NCBI RefSeq assembly: GCF_000719285.1
Contig: NZ_JOFS01000029.1
Coordinates: forward strand, 48,675 to 112,674
Direction of reading: 5' to 3'
Length of the DNA: 64,000 nucleotides
DNA from: Streptomyces bicolor
Lineage (GTDB): Bacteria > Actinomycetota > Actinomycetes > Streptomycetales > Streptomycetaceae
In this document: piece after piece, positions 25,719 through 35,600 of the stretch
Position numbering within the stretch: position 1 is the first letter of the stretch
How the letters are laid out: each line of letters begins with the position of its first letter
Notes under the pieces: model-generated
Told to the model about the DNA's origin: nothing
Database searches by the model: none
What the model saw: only the letters and a program-made list of their open reading frames with translations
Program-made: the position numbers and the translations under genes

Positions 25719-26332
25719 GAGCTCCCCACCGGAACGAAGCGCACGCGCGTGCCCGGCGACAGCAGCGCGGCCGGCACACGCGTGTGGTCCCACAGCACGG
25801 TGTCCGTGGTGCCGATCAGCTGCCAGCCGCCCGGCGACGAGCGCGGGTACACGCCCGTGTACGGGCCCGCCAGCGCCACGGCACCGGCAGGGACGGCCGT
25901 GCGCGGAGTGGCCCGGCGCGGGACGTCGTAGCGCGGCGGGAGGCCGGTGAGATAGCCGAATCCGGGAGCGAAACCGCAGAAGGCGACGCTGAACTCGGTG
26001 TCCGCGTGGATACGGGCCACCTCGTGCGGCGGGACACCCCAGTGCGCGGCGACGTCGACCAGGTCCGGGCCGTCGTAGCGAACCGGGAGTTCGACGACGT
26101 CACGCGCGCGTGGGGGAGCGGGCGGCACCTGCGACGCGGCCAGGTCGGAGGCCACGCGGGCCGGGTCGGTGAGGCCGTCGAGCAGGACCGTCCGGGCCGC
26201 GGGGACGATCTCCCGGACCGTCAGCGAGCCCTCGGCGCGGCGCCGCAGCAGCTCCGCGTGCAGCGCCTGGGCCTCCTCGCCCGAGGACACCTCGACGAGC
26301 AGGGCGTCGTCGCCGACGGGCAGCGCCCTCAT
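25715..26332 (-). CDS. pxpB: 5-oxoprolinase subunit PxpB
   Basis: Protein of 205 residues of the KipI family. Signatures are LPVGDDALLVEV, LPVRYDGPDLVDVAAHWGV with HADTEFSVAFCGFAPGFGYL, and AVALAGPYTGVYPRSSPGGW. It works as a complex with PxpC. Start and stop overlap the neighbouring pxpA and pxpC by four bases on each side, so the three subunits are translationally coupled. Confidence 0.93.
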   Translation of the reverse strand: MRALPVGDDALLVEVSSGEEAQALHAELLRRRAEGSLTVREIVPAARTVLLDGLTDPARVASDLAASQVPPAPPRARDVVELPVRYDGPDLVDVAAHWGVPPHEVARIHADTEFSVAFCGFAPGFGYLTGLPPRYDVPRRATPRTAVPAGAVALAGPYTGVYPRSSPGGWQLIGTTDTVLWDHTRVPAALLSPGTRVRFVPVGSS

Positions 26333-27087
26333 GCGAAAGCCTCCACCCTGATCCCCGACTCCTCCAGCCGCGCCCGCACCCGGCGGGCCAGCTCGACGGC
26401 GCCGGGCGTGTCCCCGTGCAGGCACAGGGAACGCGCGCGTACCTCGACCCGTGCCCCGGAGTGAGAGGCGACCACGCCCGAGCGAGCCAGGCCGACCGAG
26501 CGCTTCACGACGGCCTCCGGGTCGGTCACCACGGCGCCGTCCTGGCCGCGCGGCACGAGGGTGCCCTGGTCGGTGTAGGCGCGGTCCGCGAACGCCTCCT
26601 GGACGGCGGGGAGCCCGGCCTTGGCGGCCAGCTCCAGGAGCCGGGAGCCGGGCAGGCCGAGCACGGGCAGCGCGGCGTCCGCCAGGAGCACGCCGTCGAC
26701 GACCGCGCCGGCCTGCTCCTCGTCGTGCACGACCCGGTTGTAGAGCGCGCCGTGCGGTTTGACGTACGACACGCGCGTGCCCGCTGCTCGCGCGAAGACC
26801 TCCAGGGCGCCGATCTGGTACGCCACTTCGGCCGCCAGCTCGGCGGGCGGCACGTCCATCGCGCGCCGCCCGAACCCCGCCAGGTCCCGGTAGGAGACCT
26901 GGGCGCCGATCCGCACCCCGCGCTCGGCCGCCTGCTCGCACACCCGCCGCATGGTGGCCGCGTCCCCGGCGTGGAAGCCGCAGGCCACGTTGGCGCTGGT
27001 GACGACCGACAGCAGCCGTTCGTCGTCGGTCAGCTGCCAGCGGCCGAAGCCCTCGCCGAGATCGGCGTTGAGATCGATCGAGGTCAT
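26329..27087 (-). CDS. pxpA: 5-oxoprolinase subunit PxpA
   Basis: Protein of 252 residues of the LamB/YcsF family. Motifs are SIDLNADLGEGFGRW, VVTSANVACGFHAGDAATMR, GAQVSYRDLAGFGRRAMD, YVKPHGALYN and SLCLHGDTPGAVELA, the complete family set with the metal-binding His residues. It is the catalytic partner of PxpBC in 5-oxoproline cleavage. It lies 20 bases after the DUF1445 gene in the same operon. Confidence 0.94.
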   Translation of the reverse strand: MTSIDLNADLGEGFGRWQLTDDERLLSVVTSANVACGFHAGDAATMRRVCEQAAERGVRIGAQVSYRDLAGFGRRAMDVPPAELAAEVAYQIGALEVFARAAGTRVSYVKPHGALYNRVVHDEEQAGAVVDGVLLADAALPVLGLPGSRLLELAAKAGLPAVQEAFADRAYTDQGTLVPRGQDGAVVTDPEAVVKRSVGLARSGVVASHSGARVEVRARSLCLHGDTPGAVELARRVRARLEESGIRVEAFA

Positions 27088-27107
27088 CACTGCGTCGTTT
27101 TCCTCTG

Positions 27108-27989
27108 TCAGGCGACGATGCGGTACTGCTCGTCGCGGGCATCGGTCAGGAACATCTGGCCCGGCGCATGGGTGATGGCGAACGGCGGGCGTGAAGCCAT
27201 CACCGCCGCCTGCGGGGTCACTCCGCAGGCCCAGAACATCGGGATCTCCTCCGGCTCCACGTCCACCGGATCGCCGAAGTCGGGCCGGCCGAGGTCGGCG
27301 ATGCCGAGGGCCGACGGATCGCCGCAGTGCACGGGGCTGCCGTGCACCGCCGGCAGCAGCCCGGTCTCCCGCAGGGCCGCGGCCACGTGCTGCGGCGGCA
27401 CCGGGCGCATCGACACCACCATCGGACCGTGCAGCCGCCCCGCCGGACGGCACTGGCGGCCGGTCACGTACATCGGGACGTTGCGGCCCTGCTCGACGTG
27501 CCGGATCGGCACGCCCGCCTCGGCAAGCGCCCACTCGAAGGTGAAACTGCACCCGATCAGGAACGTCACCAGATCACCGCGCCAGTGCGCGCGCACGTCC
27601 GTCGGCTCGTCCACCAACTCGCCCTCGCGCCACACCCGGTAGCGCGGCAGATCGGTGCGCAGGTCGGCGCCCTCGGCGAGCGGTGTCGTCCAGGAACCGG
27701 CGTCCGTGACGTCGAGCACCGGGCAGGGCTTGGGGTTGCGCTGGCAGAACAGCAGCATGTCGTACGCCCAGTCGGCGGGCACCGAGATCAGGTTGACCTG
27801 GGTGTGACCCGCCGCGACGCCGGCCGTGGGACCCGTGAGGCCCTCCCGGAAGCGGGCGCGAGCCGATTTCGGGCTCCACGCGTGCGCGTGCTCGTCGACG
27901 AGGGTGAGCGGGCGGTCCTCCGTCGCGAGGGCGGCCGGGCGGTCGTTCGCCACGAGGGTCAGCGGGTGGTGGTCCTCCGTGCCGTTCAC
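27108..27989 (-). CDS. DUF1445 putative hydro-lyase (YcsI-like)
   Basis: Protein of 293 residues. The family core starts at [20 protein letters not shown] and goes through [41 protein letters not shown] and [13 protein letters not shown] to [14 protein letters not shown]. Members include YcsI of Bacillus, encoded with the 5-oxoprolinase genes, and mammalian D-glutamate cyclase, which opens or closes 5-oxo-D-proline; a stereochemical role here is plausible. The GTG at 27989 overlaps the transporter stop (GTGTGA) with GGAAGGAG just upstream. Residues 1-38 are an extra segment with the phrase PLTLV twice (see repeats in findings). Confidence 0.88.
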   Translation of the reverse strand: MNGTEDHHPLTLVANDRPAALATEDRPLTLVDEHAHAWSPKSARARFREGLTGPTAGVAAGHTQVNLISVPADWAYDMLLFCQRNPKPCPVLDVTDAGSWTTPLAEGADLRTDLPRYRVWREGELVDEPTDVRAHWRGDLVTFLIGCSFTFEWALAEAGVPIRHVEQGRNVPMYVTGRQCRPAGRLHGPMVVSMRPVPPQHVAAALRETGLLPAVHGSPVHCGDPSALGIADLGRPDFGDPVDVEPEEIPMFWACGVTPQAAVMASRPPFAITHAPGQMFLTDARDEQYRIVA

Positions 27990-29278
27990 ACGAGCTCCTT
28001 CCCGCGCGTCTCCGGCAGTCCCAGCAGGGCCAGTGCCGCGATGCCGTAGCCGATCGCGCCGAAGACCAGAGCACCCCCCACACCCCAGCTGTCGGCCAGG
28101 AAGCCGACCATGGTCGGGAAGACGGCGCCCACCGCGCGGCCGGTGTTGTACGTGAAGCCCTGTCCCGTGCCGCGCACCGCCGTCGGGTACAGCTCGCTCA
28201 GATACGAGCCGAAGCCGCTGAAGATCGCCGACATGCAGAACCCGAGGGGGAAACCGAGCACCAGGAGCAGGGTGTTGGCGCCGCTCGGGATGTTCGCGTA
28301 CGCCAGGATGCAGACCGCTGACAGCAGCGCGAACAGCCAGATGTTGCGCCGGCGTCCGAGGCGGTCGGTGAGGTAGCCGCCGGTCAGATAGCCGATGAAG
28401 GCGCCCGAGATCAGGAACGTCAGGTAGCCGCCGGTGCCGACGACCGACAGGTCGCGTTCGGTCTTGAGGTAGGTCGGCACCCAGGTGGCGAGGGTGTAGT
28501 AGCCGCCCTGGACGCCGGTGGAGAGCAGTCCCGCGAAGATCGTCGTACGCAGCAGACCAGGCTTGAAGATCGCGGCGAACGAGCCCTTCTCGGTGCTCTG
28601 TTCGCGCACGGCCACCGCTTCGGGAGCGTCGTGCACCCGGCGCCGCATCCAGATGACGAGCAGCGCGGGCAGCGCGCCGGTCCAGAACATCACTCGCCAG
28701 GCCAGGTCGTCGTCGACGAGGGAGAAGACCACGGTGTACATGATCGCGGCCAGCGCCCAGCCGACGGCCCACGAGCTCTGGATCGCCCCGAGCGTACGGC
28801 CCCGGTGCTTGGCGGTCGCGTACTCGGCGACGAGGATCGCGCCGACCGCCCACTCGCCGCCGAAGCCGAGGCCCTGGAGGGCGCGGAAGACCAGCAGCGT
28901 CTCGTAGTTGGGCGCGAAGCCGCAGGCGACGGTGAAGACCGCGTAGGTGATCACCGTGATCATCAGCGCCCGGACCCGGCCGATCCGGTCGGCCAGCACA
29001 CCCGCGAGTGCGCCGCCGACCGCGGAGACCACGAGGGTGACGGTGGTGAAGAGGCCGGTCTGGCCGCTGTCCAGACCGAAGTACGCGGCCAGCGCCACCA
29101 TGCTCAGCGGCAGCGTGAAGTAGTCGTACGAATCCAGGGCATAGCCGCCGAAAGCGCCCGCGAAGGCGCGCCGGCCGCGCGGCCCCAGGGCGCGCAGCCA
29201 GCCGAACGCGCCGTCGTCGGCGGCGCGTTCGTCAGCGGTGGGGTGGGTGAGGGCCTGCGGTGGAGGGGTCGTGCTCAT
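27986..29278 (-). CDS. MFS transporter of the 5-oxoproline operon
   Basis: Protein of 430 residues with twelve predicted membrane helices. Family markers are [16 protein letters not shown] in helix 1, [11 protein letters not shown] after helix 2, [20 protein letters not shown] in helix 4 and [12 protein letters not shown] in the second half; the pattern fits the sugar/organic-acid proton symporters. As first gene of the pxp operon it is the likely importer of 5-oxoproline or a precursor, in the place held by an unrelated transporter in Bacillus. Substrate assignment is inference. The ATG at 29278 follows GAGGTG at a good distance. Confidence 0.87.
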   Translation of the reverse strand: MSTTPPPQALTHPTADERAADDGAFGWLRALGPRGRRAFAGAFGGYALDSYDYFTLPLSMVALAAYFGLDSGQTGLFTTVTLVVSAVGGALAGVLADRIGRVRALMITVITYAVFTVACGFAPNYETLLVFRALQGLGFGGEWAVGAILVAEYATAKHRGRTLGAIQSSWAVGWALAAIMYTVVFSLVDDDLAWRVMFWTGALPALLVIWMRRRVHDAPEAVAVREQSTEKGSFAAIFKPGLLRTTIFAGLLSTGVQGGYYTLATWVPTYLKTERDLSVVGTGGYLTFLISGAFIGYLTGGYLTDRLGRRRNIWLFALLSAVCILAYANIPSGANTLLLVLGFPLGFCMSAIFSGFGSYLSELYPTAVRGTGQGFTYNTGRAVGAVFPTMVGFLADSWGVGGALVFGAIGYGIAALALLGLPETRGKELV

Positions 29279-29342
29279 GGGCACCTCGCAGTGGGAGGAC
29301 GGAGGGTGCGGAACAGAGCTGAACGGTGAGCAGCAAGGTAGA

Positions 29343-29364
29343 GGATCGTTGAACGATCCTTCAA
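29343..29364. promoter_or_regulatory. Probable GntR operator between the pxp operon and gntR
   Basis: Two overlapping palindromes: GGATCGTT-G-AACGATCC at 29343-29359 (8-bp arms, one-base centre) and TTGAA-N6-TTCAA at 29349-29364. It sits in the 130-base space between divergent genes, 45 bases before the regulator start and 65 before the transporter start. FCD-type GntR proteins typically bind such sites. Confidence 0.7.
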
Positions 29365-29408
29365 TACCCCTGTTGTTTCGTTCTCGTGTCTGCGATTGAA
29401 TTCCGGGC

Positions 29409-30104
29409 ATGGCAGAGCAACTGGCCGGACTGGCCGACGACCGTGCCCTCCTGGGCCGCACAAGCACGGCGGAGCGGGTCTCGGACATCCTCAGGAGCCG
29501 CATCGCCGAGGGCTTCTTCCCGCCCGGCACCCGGCTGTCGGAGGACAGCATCGGAGGGGCGCTCGGTGTGTCCCGCAACACACTGCGCGAAGCGTTCCGG
29601 CTGCTCACCCACGAGCGGCTGCTCGTCCACGAACTGAACCGGGGCGTGTTCGTACGGGTCCTGACAGTGGAGGACGTCGAGGACATCTACCGCACCCGTC
29701 GTCTCGTCGAGTGCGCCGTCGTTCGCGGGCTCGGCGAACCGCCGTACGCCCTGGAGGGGCCCGCCGAAGCCGTTGCCGAAGGGCAGCGCGCGGTCCGCGA
29801 AGGTGACTGGAAAGGGCTGGGTACCGCCAACATCCACTTCCACCGGGAGCTGGTCTCACTGGCGGGAAGCGCCCGTACCGACGAGCTGATGCGCAGCGTC
29901 TTCGCCGAGCTGCGGCTCGCCTTCCATGTCGTGGACGACCCCAAGCGGCTGCACGAACCGTATCTCGCGCGCAACCGGCAGATCCTCCAGGCGCTGGAGG
30001 CGGGGGACAAGGCCGAGGCCGAGAAGGTGCTCGCCGTGTACCTCGACGACTCGCTGGAACGAGTTGTCGAGGTCTACCGACGCCGAGTGACGAGCACCCC
30101 CTAG
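29409..30104 (+). CDS. GntR-family regulator with FCD domain
   Basis: Protein of 231 residues. The N-terminal winged helix is clear (SDILRSRIAEGFFPPGTRLS, GGALGVSRNTLREAFRLLTH), and the C-terminal all-helical FCD domain has the metal-site pattern (DIYRTRRLVE, NIHFHRELVSLAGS, EPYLARNRQILQALEAGD). It is divergent from the 5-oxoprolinase operon and most likely controls it through the palindromes between them; the effector may be 5-oxoproline or glutamate (inference). Confidence 0.92.
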   Translation: MAEQLAGLADDRALLGRTSTAERVSDILRSRIAEGFFPPGTRLSEDSIGGALGVSRNTLREAFRLLTHERLLVHELNRGVFVRVLTVEDVEDIYRTRRLVECAVVRGLGEPPYALEGPAEAVAEGQRAVREGDWKGLGTANIHFHRELVSLAGSARTDELMRSVFAELRLAFHVVDDPKRLHEPYLARNRQILQALEAGDKAEAEKVLAVYLDDSLERVVEVYRRRVTSTP

Positions 30105-30148
30105 GGGCGCTACCTGCAATTCCGGCTCCCCCGGCGGAACGCGCTCGT

Positions 30149-30179
30149 TTGGGTCGATGTCAGACCCAGGACCTAGTCT
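30149..30179 (+). promoter_or_regulatory. Promoter of the SMC-type operon, probably leaderless
   Basis: TAGTCT (30174-30179) ends seven bases before the GTG start at 30187, so the transcript should begin at or next to the start codon. A weak -35 (TTGGGT, 30149-30154) lies 19 bases upstream. Between them TGGGTC and GACCCA (30150-30155, 30163-30168) form an inverted repeat that could be an operator. Confidence 0.45.
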
Positions 30180-30186
30180 GTGCACC

Positions 30187-31713
30187 GTGACTTCGCCTGC
30201 ATCGACGGACCGTGTTCCGCCCCAGCTCAGCGCGGGGCCGCGCCCCGCACCGGGCCCGGCCGCCGACGAGGGGCTGGCGCGGCGGCTGCGCGCGCTCGCC
30301 TGCACCGCGCCGCTGCACGACCTCGACGCCCGCAAGGCCAACCTCGCGGGCGAGTACTCGGTGTACGGCATGGCGGAGGTGGCGCTCGCCGCCATCGACC
30401 TGGTCACACTCAACATGGACTTTGACACGGGCGCGGACCACGACCAGATCGTCGCCCGGCTGATCCCGCGTATCGCCGCCCAGGCCCCGCGCCGGCCCGT
30501 CGCCGAGCACGAGCGGGTGGCCCGCTGGGTCCTGGAGAACCTGATCAACGTCGGCAGCGTGGACCGCGGCTTCCGGGCCGTGTACGGCACGTTCGCGCCG
30601 GACGGCAGCTATGTCCGCCGTGACTACGACTTCAAGCTGATCGAGGAGGTGCCGGGCCCCGGCGGCGCCGTATATCTGCGGACCACTGACGAGGCGGTCA
30701 ACGTCCTCGTCGGCGCCCTCGACACCGATGTCACCAGCGCCCAGATCGCCGCGGAGGTCAAGCTGGAGGTCCTGATCAACCGAGGGCGCCTCGCCGACGC
30801 CCAGCTGGCCGCCGAGCAGGCCCGGTACCGGACCGTGCAGTACTCCGAGACCCTCCGCAGGGCCCTGGACGCGACCCGGCGCAACGTCCGCGCGGTCGAC
30901 TGGCTGAACGCCGTACCGGACATGATCGCCGAGGCACTCGACCACGTCGCGGACCGGTACCGCCACGAGAACGCGATCCTCACCAACATCCGCAAGGCCC
31001 GCGACGAGACCGAGGACCCGGAGCACAAGCGCCGCGCGGCCGAGCTCGTCGACATCGTCAAGGACTGCATCCGCCGCCACACCCAGCTGCAGTCCCGCCT
31101 TTTGGAGGCCGGCCCCCTGTTCCGCGCCGAGCAGGACCGGCAGGCTTTCGCGACGCCGATGACGACATCGGGGATAGACCTGTACGGCCATCTGGTCGCG
31201 CCCCTCCTGCCGTTGCCGCTGGAGCAGGCCGTCCGGGTCACGGACGCCTTCTTCGCGCGCGGGACGGGCATGCGTACGCCGGTTTCCGTGCGGGTCGGCG
31301 ACCTCGTCGACATACTGCTGACCCCTCCCGTGGAGCGGGAGCACCTCGGAGCCGAGATGCCCGAGCCCGACCTCATCGCGACGCCGGACGACAGCCGGTT
31401 CAGCGAGGAGCAGCTGGCCGCGGCGACGGAGCTGCTGGACCTGCCGGCCGACGCGCCACGCCGGTTGTCCGGTCTGCTCGCTCAGGCACGCCGCCAGGAC
31501 CCGGATCTCCCGTATCTCGTGGCGTTGCTGGCGGTTCACGCGGCGAGTCCCCCTGTCGGGACCGCCTACCGGCAGGGGGAGGAGAAGCTGCTGTTCGCCG
31601 TGGACGACGGGACGGAGCTGGACGATCCCGAGTTCGGCGGGGCCGACCTGATCGTGGGGACGGCCCTGCTGGACGCGGCCGGGATGGCCGCCGACAGGAC
31701 AGAGGCAGCATGA
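30187..31713 (+). CDS. MukF/JetA-like (kleisin-type) subunit of an SMC system
   Basis: Protein of 508 residues, first of three coupled genes. The N-terminal part (about 30-150) has a winged-helix look (LAGEYSVYGMAEVALAAIDL, VARWVLENLINVG). The central part is long alpha helix (EQARYRTVQYSETLRRALDA, AEALDHVADRYRHENAILTN, AELVDIVKDCIRRHTQLQSR), like the helical middle of MukF and JetA proteins. The C-terminal 150 residues seem compact and acidic (DDGTELDDPEFGGADL). The kleisin role is inferred from gene order, size and fold pattern; a structure search would settle it. The GTG start is favoured over an ATG 30 bases upstream by the leaderless promoter. Confidence 0.6.
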   Translation: MTSPASTDRVPPQLSAGPRPAPGPAADEGLARRLRALACTAPLHDLDARKANLAGEYSVYGMAEVALAAIDLVTLNMDFDTGADHDQIVARLIPRIAAQAPRRPVAEHERVARWVLENLINVGSVDRGFRAVYGTFAPDGSYVRRDYDFKLIEEVPGPGGAVYLRTTDEAVNVLVGALDTDVTSAQIAAEVKLEVLINRGRLADAQLAAEQARYRTVQYSETLRRALDATRRNVRAVDWLNAVPDMIAEALDHVADRYRHENAILTNIRKARDETEDPEHKRRAAELVDIVKDCIRRHTQLQSRLLEAGPLFRAEQDRQAFATPMTTSGIDLYGHLVAPLLPLPLEQAVRVTDAFFARGTGMRTPVSVRVGDLVDILLTPPVEREHLGAEMPEPDLIATPDDSRFSEEQLAAATELLDLPADAPRRLSGLLAQARRQDPDLPYLVALLAVHAASPPVGTAYRQGEEKLLFAVDDGTELDDPEFGGADLIVGTALLDAAGMAADRTEAA

Positions 31714-31748
31714 GTGAGCGACAGCGGAGCAAGGAGCACCAACCGTGA
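31710..31748 (+). other. Twelve-codon coupling ORF between the first two SMC-system genes
   Basis: An ATG overlapping the stop of the upstream gene (ATGA, 31710) opens a frame MSERQRSKEHQP that ends with a TGA (31746-31748) overlapping the GTG of the next gene (GTGA, 31745). AAGGAG lies inside it at 31731-31736. It may pass ribosomes from one gene to the next; as a peptide it is probably meaningless. Confidence 0.5.
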
Positions 31749-32626
31749 GCGAGCACGTCGAGTGGAGCGACCCGGAGGCCCCCGCCCCGTCGGCGTCCGC
31801 CGCGGTCACGCCCGCCGACGCCGCCGACGCGGCTCGGCTCGTCGCGTTCGGGCTGCAGCCCAAGTTGCAGCCCGCGCGGGACCAGGAGTACACCGAGCTG
31901 CTCCGGCGGTACCGCGAGGACCCGCCGTTCGCACGGCTCGCGGATGCCGTGGCCGCCGGGCTCGGGCTCGTGGTGCTGGAGGTGTCCCCGCGCGCGGGGA
32001 TGGCCGTGACAGCTGCCGAGGACTCCGTGTTCGCCGTCCGGATGGGCGACTACGCGCGTCGTACGTCCGCGGACGGCAGCGACCGCTTCCTGCACGGGCT
32101 GGCCCATCTCGCCATCGCCGCCATGGCGTTCCCGCGCCCCGAGGACCTGGCCGACGACGGCTACATCGGGCGCGTGACCGTCAACGGCGTCGACGCCTTC
32201 GTACGGCAGGCATGTCGGCGGCTGGAGGAGCGCGCCGAGGAACAGGGCGAGAACACCGATCCGGCGACGGACGCCCCCGGGCTGGAGGCCGCCTGGCGCA
32301 TCTGGGTGAGACGCAGCGCCACCGGCGCCACCAAGGACGCGCGCAGACTCGCCGGTTCGACCACCGGCATCGTCGGCAAGGCGGCCGCCTTTCTCACCGA
32401 CTCCGGGTTCCTGCAGCGTACCGGCGACGACAACGGCGGCACGTACCGCACGACCGCCCGCTACCAACTCCAGGTGCGCGACATGGCGGGCAGCGCCGCC
32501 ATGGCCGAGCTCCTTGAGCTGGGCGTGGTGCCCGTGACGGACGGCACGCCGACCCTGCTGCCCGCCGAGGAGACGGACGACCTGGAGCTGGTGGCCGATG
32601 CCGGGCTGCCGTTCCACTCCGCCTGA
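31745..32626 (+). CDS. MukE/JetB-like (winged-helix) subunit of an SMC system
   Basis: Protein of 293 residues. After a low-complexity start there is ELLRRYREDPPFARLADAVA and RFLHGLAHLAIAAMAFPRPE, then a C-terminal winged-helix region (STTGIVGKAAAFLTDSGFLQ, then DNGGTYRTTARYQLQVRDMA). Position between a kleisin-like gene and a giant SMC-like ATPase gene, and the size, fit the KITE-type subunits MukE, MksE and JetB. GTG start with AAGGAG eight bases before it. The identification is by architecture, not by a recognised signature. Confidence 0.6.
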   Translation: MSEHVEWSDPEAPAPSASAAVTPADAADAARLVAFGLQPKLQPARDQEYTELLRRYREDPPFARLADAVAAGLGLVVLEVSPRAGMAVTAAEDSVFAVRMGDYARRTSADGSDRFLHGLAHLAIAAMAFPRPEDLADDGYIGRVTVNGVDAFVRQACRRLEERAEEQGENTDPATDAPGLEAAWRIWVRRSATGATKDARRLAGSTTGIVGKAAAFLTDSGFLQRTGDDNGGTYRTTARYQLQVRDMAGSAAMAELLELGVVPVTDGTPTLLPAEETDDLELVADAGLPFHSA

Positions 32627-32680
32627 TGCCTGCGAGCTTCCCGAACTTCCTGATCTGACGAAGACTTACGAGAGTCCGCC

Positions 32681-35600
32681 ATGTACGAGCTGTCCAGGGT
32701 CCGCCTCTACTCCATCGGACCGGCCGGTGCGCGCTACGCCGACACCGTGCTTGACCTGCGCGGTGTCGGCGAGCCCGTGCCCGACCCCGCCCCGACGCAG
32801 GCGGAGTTCTTCGAGGAGGAGCCCGTCGGGCCGCCGCGCAGGCCGGCGCCCGCCGGGGTGCTCTTCCTGGAGAACGGCGGCGGCAAGTCGGTCCTGCTCA
32901 AGCTGATCTTCTCCGTGATGCTGCCGGGCCACCGCAACACCCTCGGCGGCGCCAGCTCCGGCGTGCTGCGGAAGTTCCTGCTCGCCGACGACTGCGGGCA
33001 TGTCGCGCTGGAGTGGCAGCACACGCTCACCGGCGAGTGCGTCGTGGTGGGCAAGGTGAGCGAATGGCGCGGGCGCCAGGTCTCCAACGACCCGCGGAAG
33101 TTCGCCGAGGCCTGGTACTCCTTCCGGCCGGGACCGGGGCTCAGCCTGGACAACCTGCCCGTCGCCGAGTCCACCGCCGTACGGCCTCCGGTAGAGGGCC
33201 AGTCGGGTGCGCAGGGACGCCGCCGCACCATGAAGGGCTTCCGGGACGCCATCACCGAGGCGGGCAAGGCGTATCCGCATCTGGAGGTGCACTGGGAGGA
33301 GATCCACGACCGCTGGATCGAGCACCTCGGCGATCTCGGCCTCGACCCCGAACTCTTCCGCTACCAACGGGAGATGAACGCCGACGAGGGTGAGGCCGCC
33401 GGCCTCTTCGCGGTCAAGAAGGACTCCGACTTCACCGACCTGCTGCTGCGTGCGGTGACGGACACACGCGACACCGACGGGCTCGCCGACCTGGTCAGCG
33501 GGTTCGGCAACAAGCTGGGCCGACGCGCCGAGCTGATCGCCGAACGGGACTTCACCGCCGGGTCCGTCGACCTGCTCGGGCGGATCGTCGAGGCCGCCGA
33601 GGCTCGCTCACGCGCGCGTGACATCCACGCCGGTGCCGAGCGGCGCACCCGGACCCTGGCCCGGCGGCTGTCCGCGCGGGGTGTCCAGGAGCGGGTGCGC
33701 GCCGCCGACCTCGCCCAGCGGGTGACCGCCGCCGCGTACGCCGTCACCCATGCGGAGTCGGGGCGGGAGCGCAGTGCCCTGATCGCGGCCGAACTCGCCT
33801 ACCGGCATGCCTCGTTGGCGCTCGCGGCGGCCGAGAAGTCGGCGGCCGCCCAGAAGCGCGAGCTGGCCGACGCGCGCACCCTGCACTCCGCCTGGCAGGC
33901 CGCCGAGGCCGTACTGCGGCACCGCGCCGCAGCCGACCGCGTCGCCCGCGTGGCCGCCGCGATCCAGGAGGCCGAGCGGGACGCGGCTCCCGCGCTGGCC
34001 GCCCGGGCCAAGGCCGCCGTCGATCTCGTACGGGCCCTGCACGCGGCCGCGGAGAGCGCCGAGGCCCTCGCCAACGAGGGGGAGGAGCGGTCCGCCGCGC
34101 TCCAGGAGGTCAGCGAGTCCGCCTACCGGGACTCCACCGCCGCCGCCACCGAGGCGCAGCGGGCCCGCAGCGAGGTCGGGCATCTGCGGCAGCGGCTGTC
34201 GGAGGTCGAGCAGGAGACCGCCGAGGCGGTGCGCGCGGGCTGGCTCGATGACAGCGCGCCCGATGCCGACCCGGCCCGCGCGGCACTCGCCGCGAGCGAC
34301 GCCGAGAAGACGGCCGTCGCGGCCTGGGACACTGCCCGTGAGGCTTCCCGGCGCGCCTCGGAGCACGCGCGCGAGGCGGCTTCGGCCGAGTCCCGCGCCG
34401 AGCTGACGGCGGCCCGCGCGGCGGACGCCGCGACCGCCGCGGTGCGCTCCTACGACGCCGAACGCCGCCTCGCCGAAGGGCTGGCGCTGGAGGAGCGGCT
34501 CGCGGAACTGCTCAGCCTGACCGGGGAGTCCGGCGTGAGGCGCGGGTCGGTGCCCGCCCCTCGCGCGGGTGACGGCGGCAAGGGGGGCGCGTCCGCGCAT
34601 GACGCCGGTAAGGGTGGCGCGTCCGCGGGGGACAGCGGCAAGGAGAGCGCTGCCGCGAGGGACGGCGCGCAGGTCGCCCCGGGCGTCCCCGCCGAAGGGG
34701 CCCTCACCCCGGAAGAGCTCGACCGCTTCGCCGACGAACTGCGCGAACTGCTCGACGACGCCGTCTCCGCCGCCGAGCGCCAGCTCTTCGAGCTGCGTAC
34801 GGCAGCCGCCGACGACGCCCGGATCCTTGGCGCGCTCGGCGACGGCGGGCTGCTGCCGCCCGGCCCTGACGTGCTGGCCACCGTGGAGTTCCTCGGCGAG
34901 CAGGGCATCCCCGCACTGCCGGGCTGGCGCTACCTCGCCCAGGCCGTCGACCCCGCCGACCACGCGCGCGTGCTCGCCGCCCGGCCCGAACTGGTCGACG
35001 GCGTGATCATCACCGACCCGGACACACACGCCCGTGCCCGCGAGGTGCTCAGCGACGCGGCACTGCTGCCCCGGTCGGCGGTAGCGGTGGGTACGGCGGC
35101 GGCCCTGCTCGCCCCGACCCCGGCCGCCGATGCGTCGAGCGGCGACGTCTTCCTCGTACCGCCCAACCCCGCCATGCACGACGAGCACGCCGCCGACGAG
35201 GAGCGGCACGCCCTGCGCGCGCGGGCGACCGAGCGGGACGAGGAGATCCGCAGGCTCGCCGCGCGGCTCGGCAAGGACCGGGAACTGGCGGCGCGGCTCG
35301 CCTCATGGCGGACCGGCTGCCCGGCCGGACGGCTGGTCGAGCTGGCACAGGCGGCCCGGGACACACGCGCGTTCGCCGAGGAGTCCGAGGCCGAGCTGGC
35401 GGAGGCACGGACCGTCCGGGCCGAGGCCGACGAAGCCGCCGCCGAGGCAGCTCAGGCCCGCGACGTGCGTCAGGAGGCCGCGCAGAAGGCCCGGCGGGCC
35501 GCCGACGCCCTGGCCGGGCTGGCCTTCCGGCTGCGCGAGCGGGCCGGCTGGCAGGTCAAGCTCCGCGAACTCGCCGATGAGGCCACCGAGTGCGAGGCCC

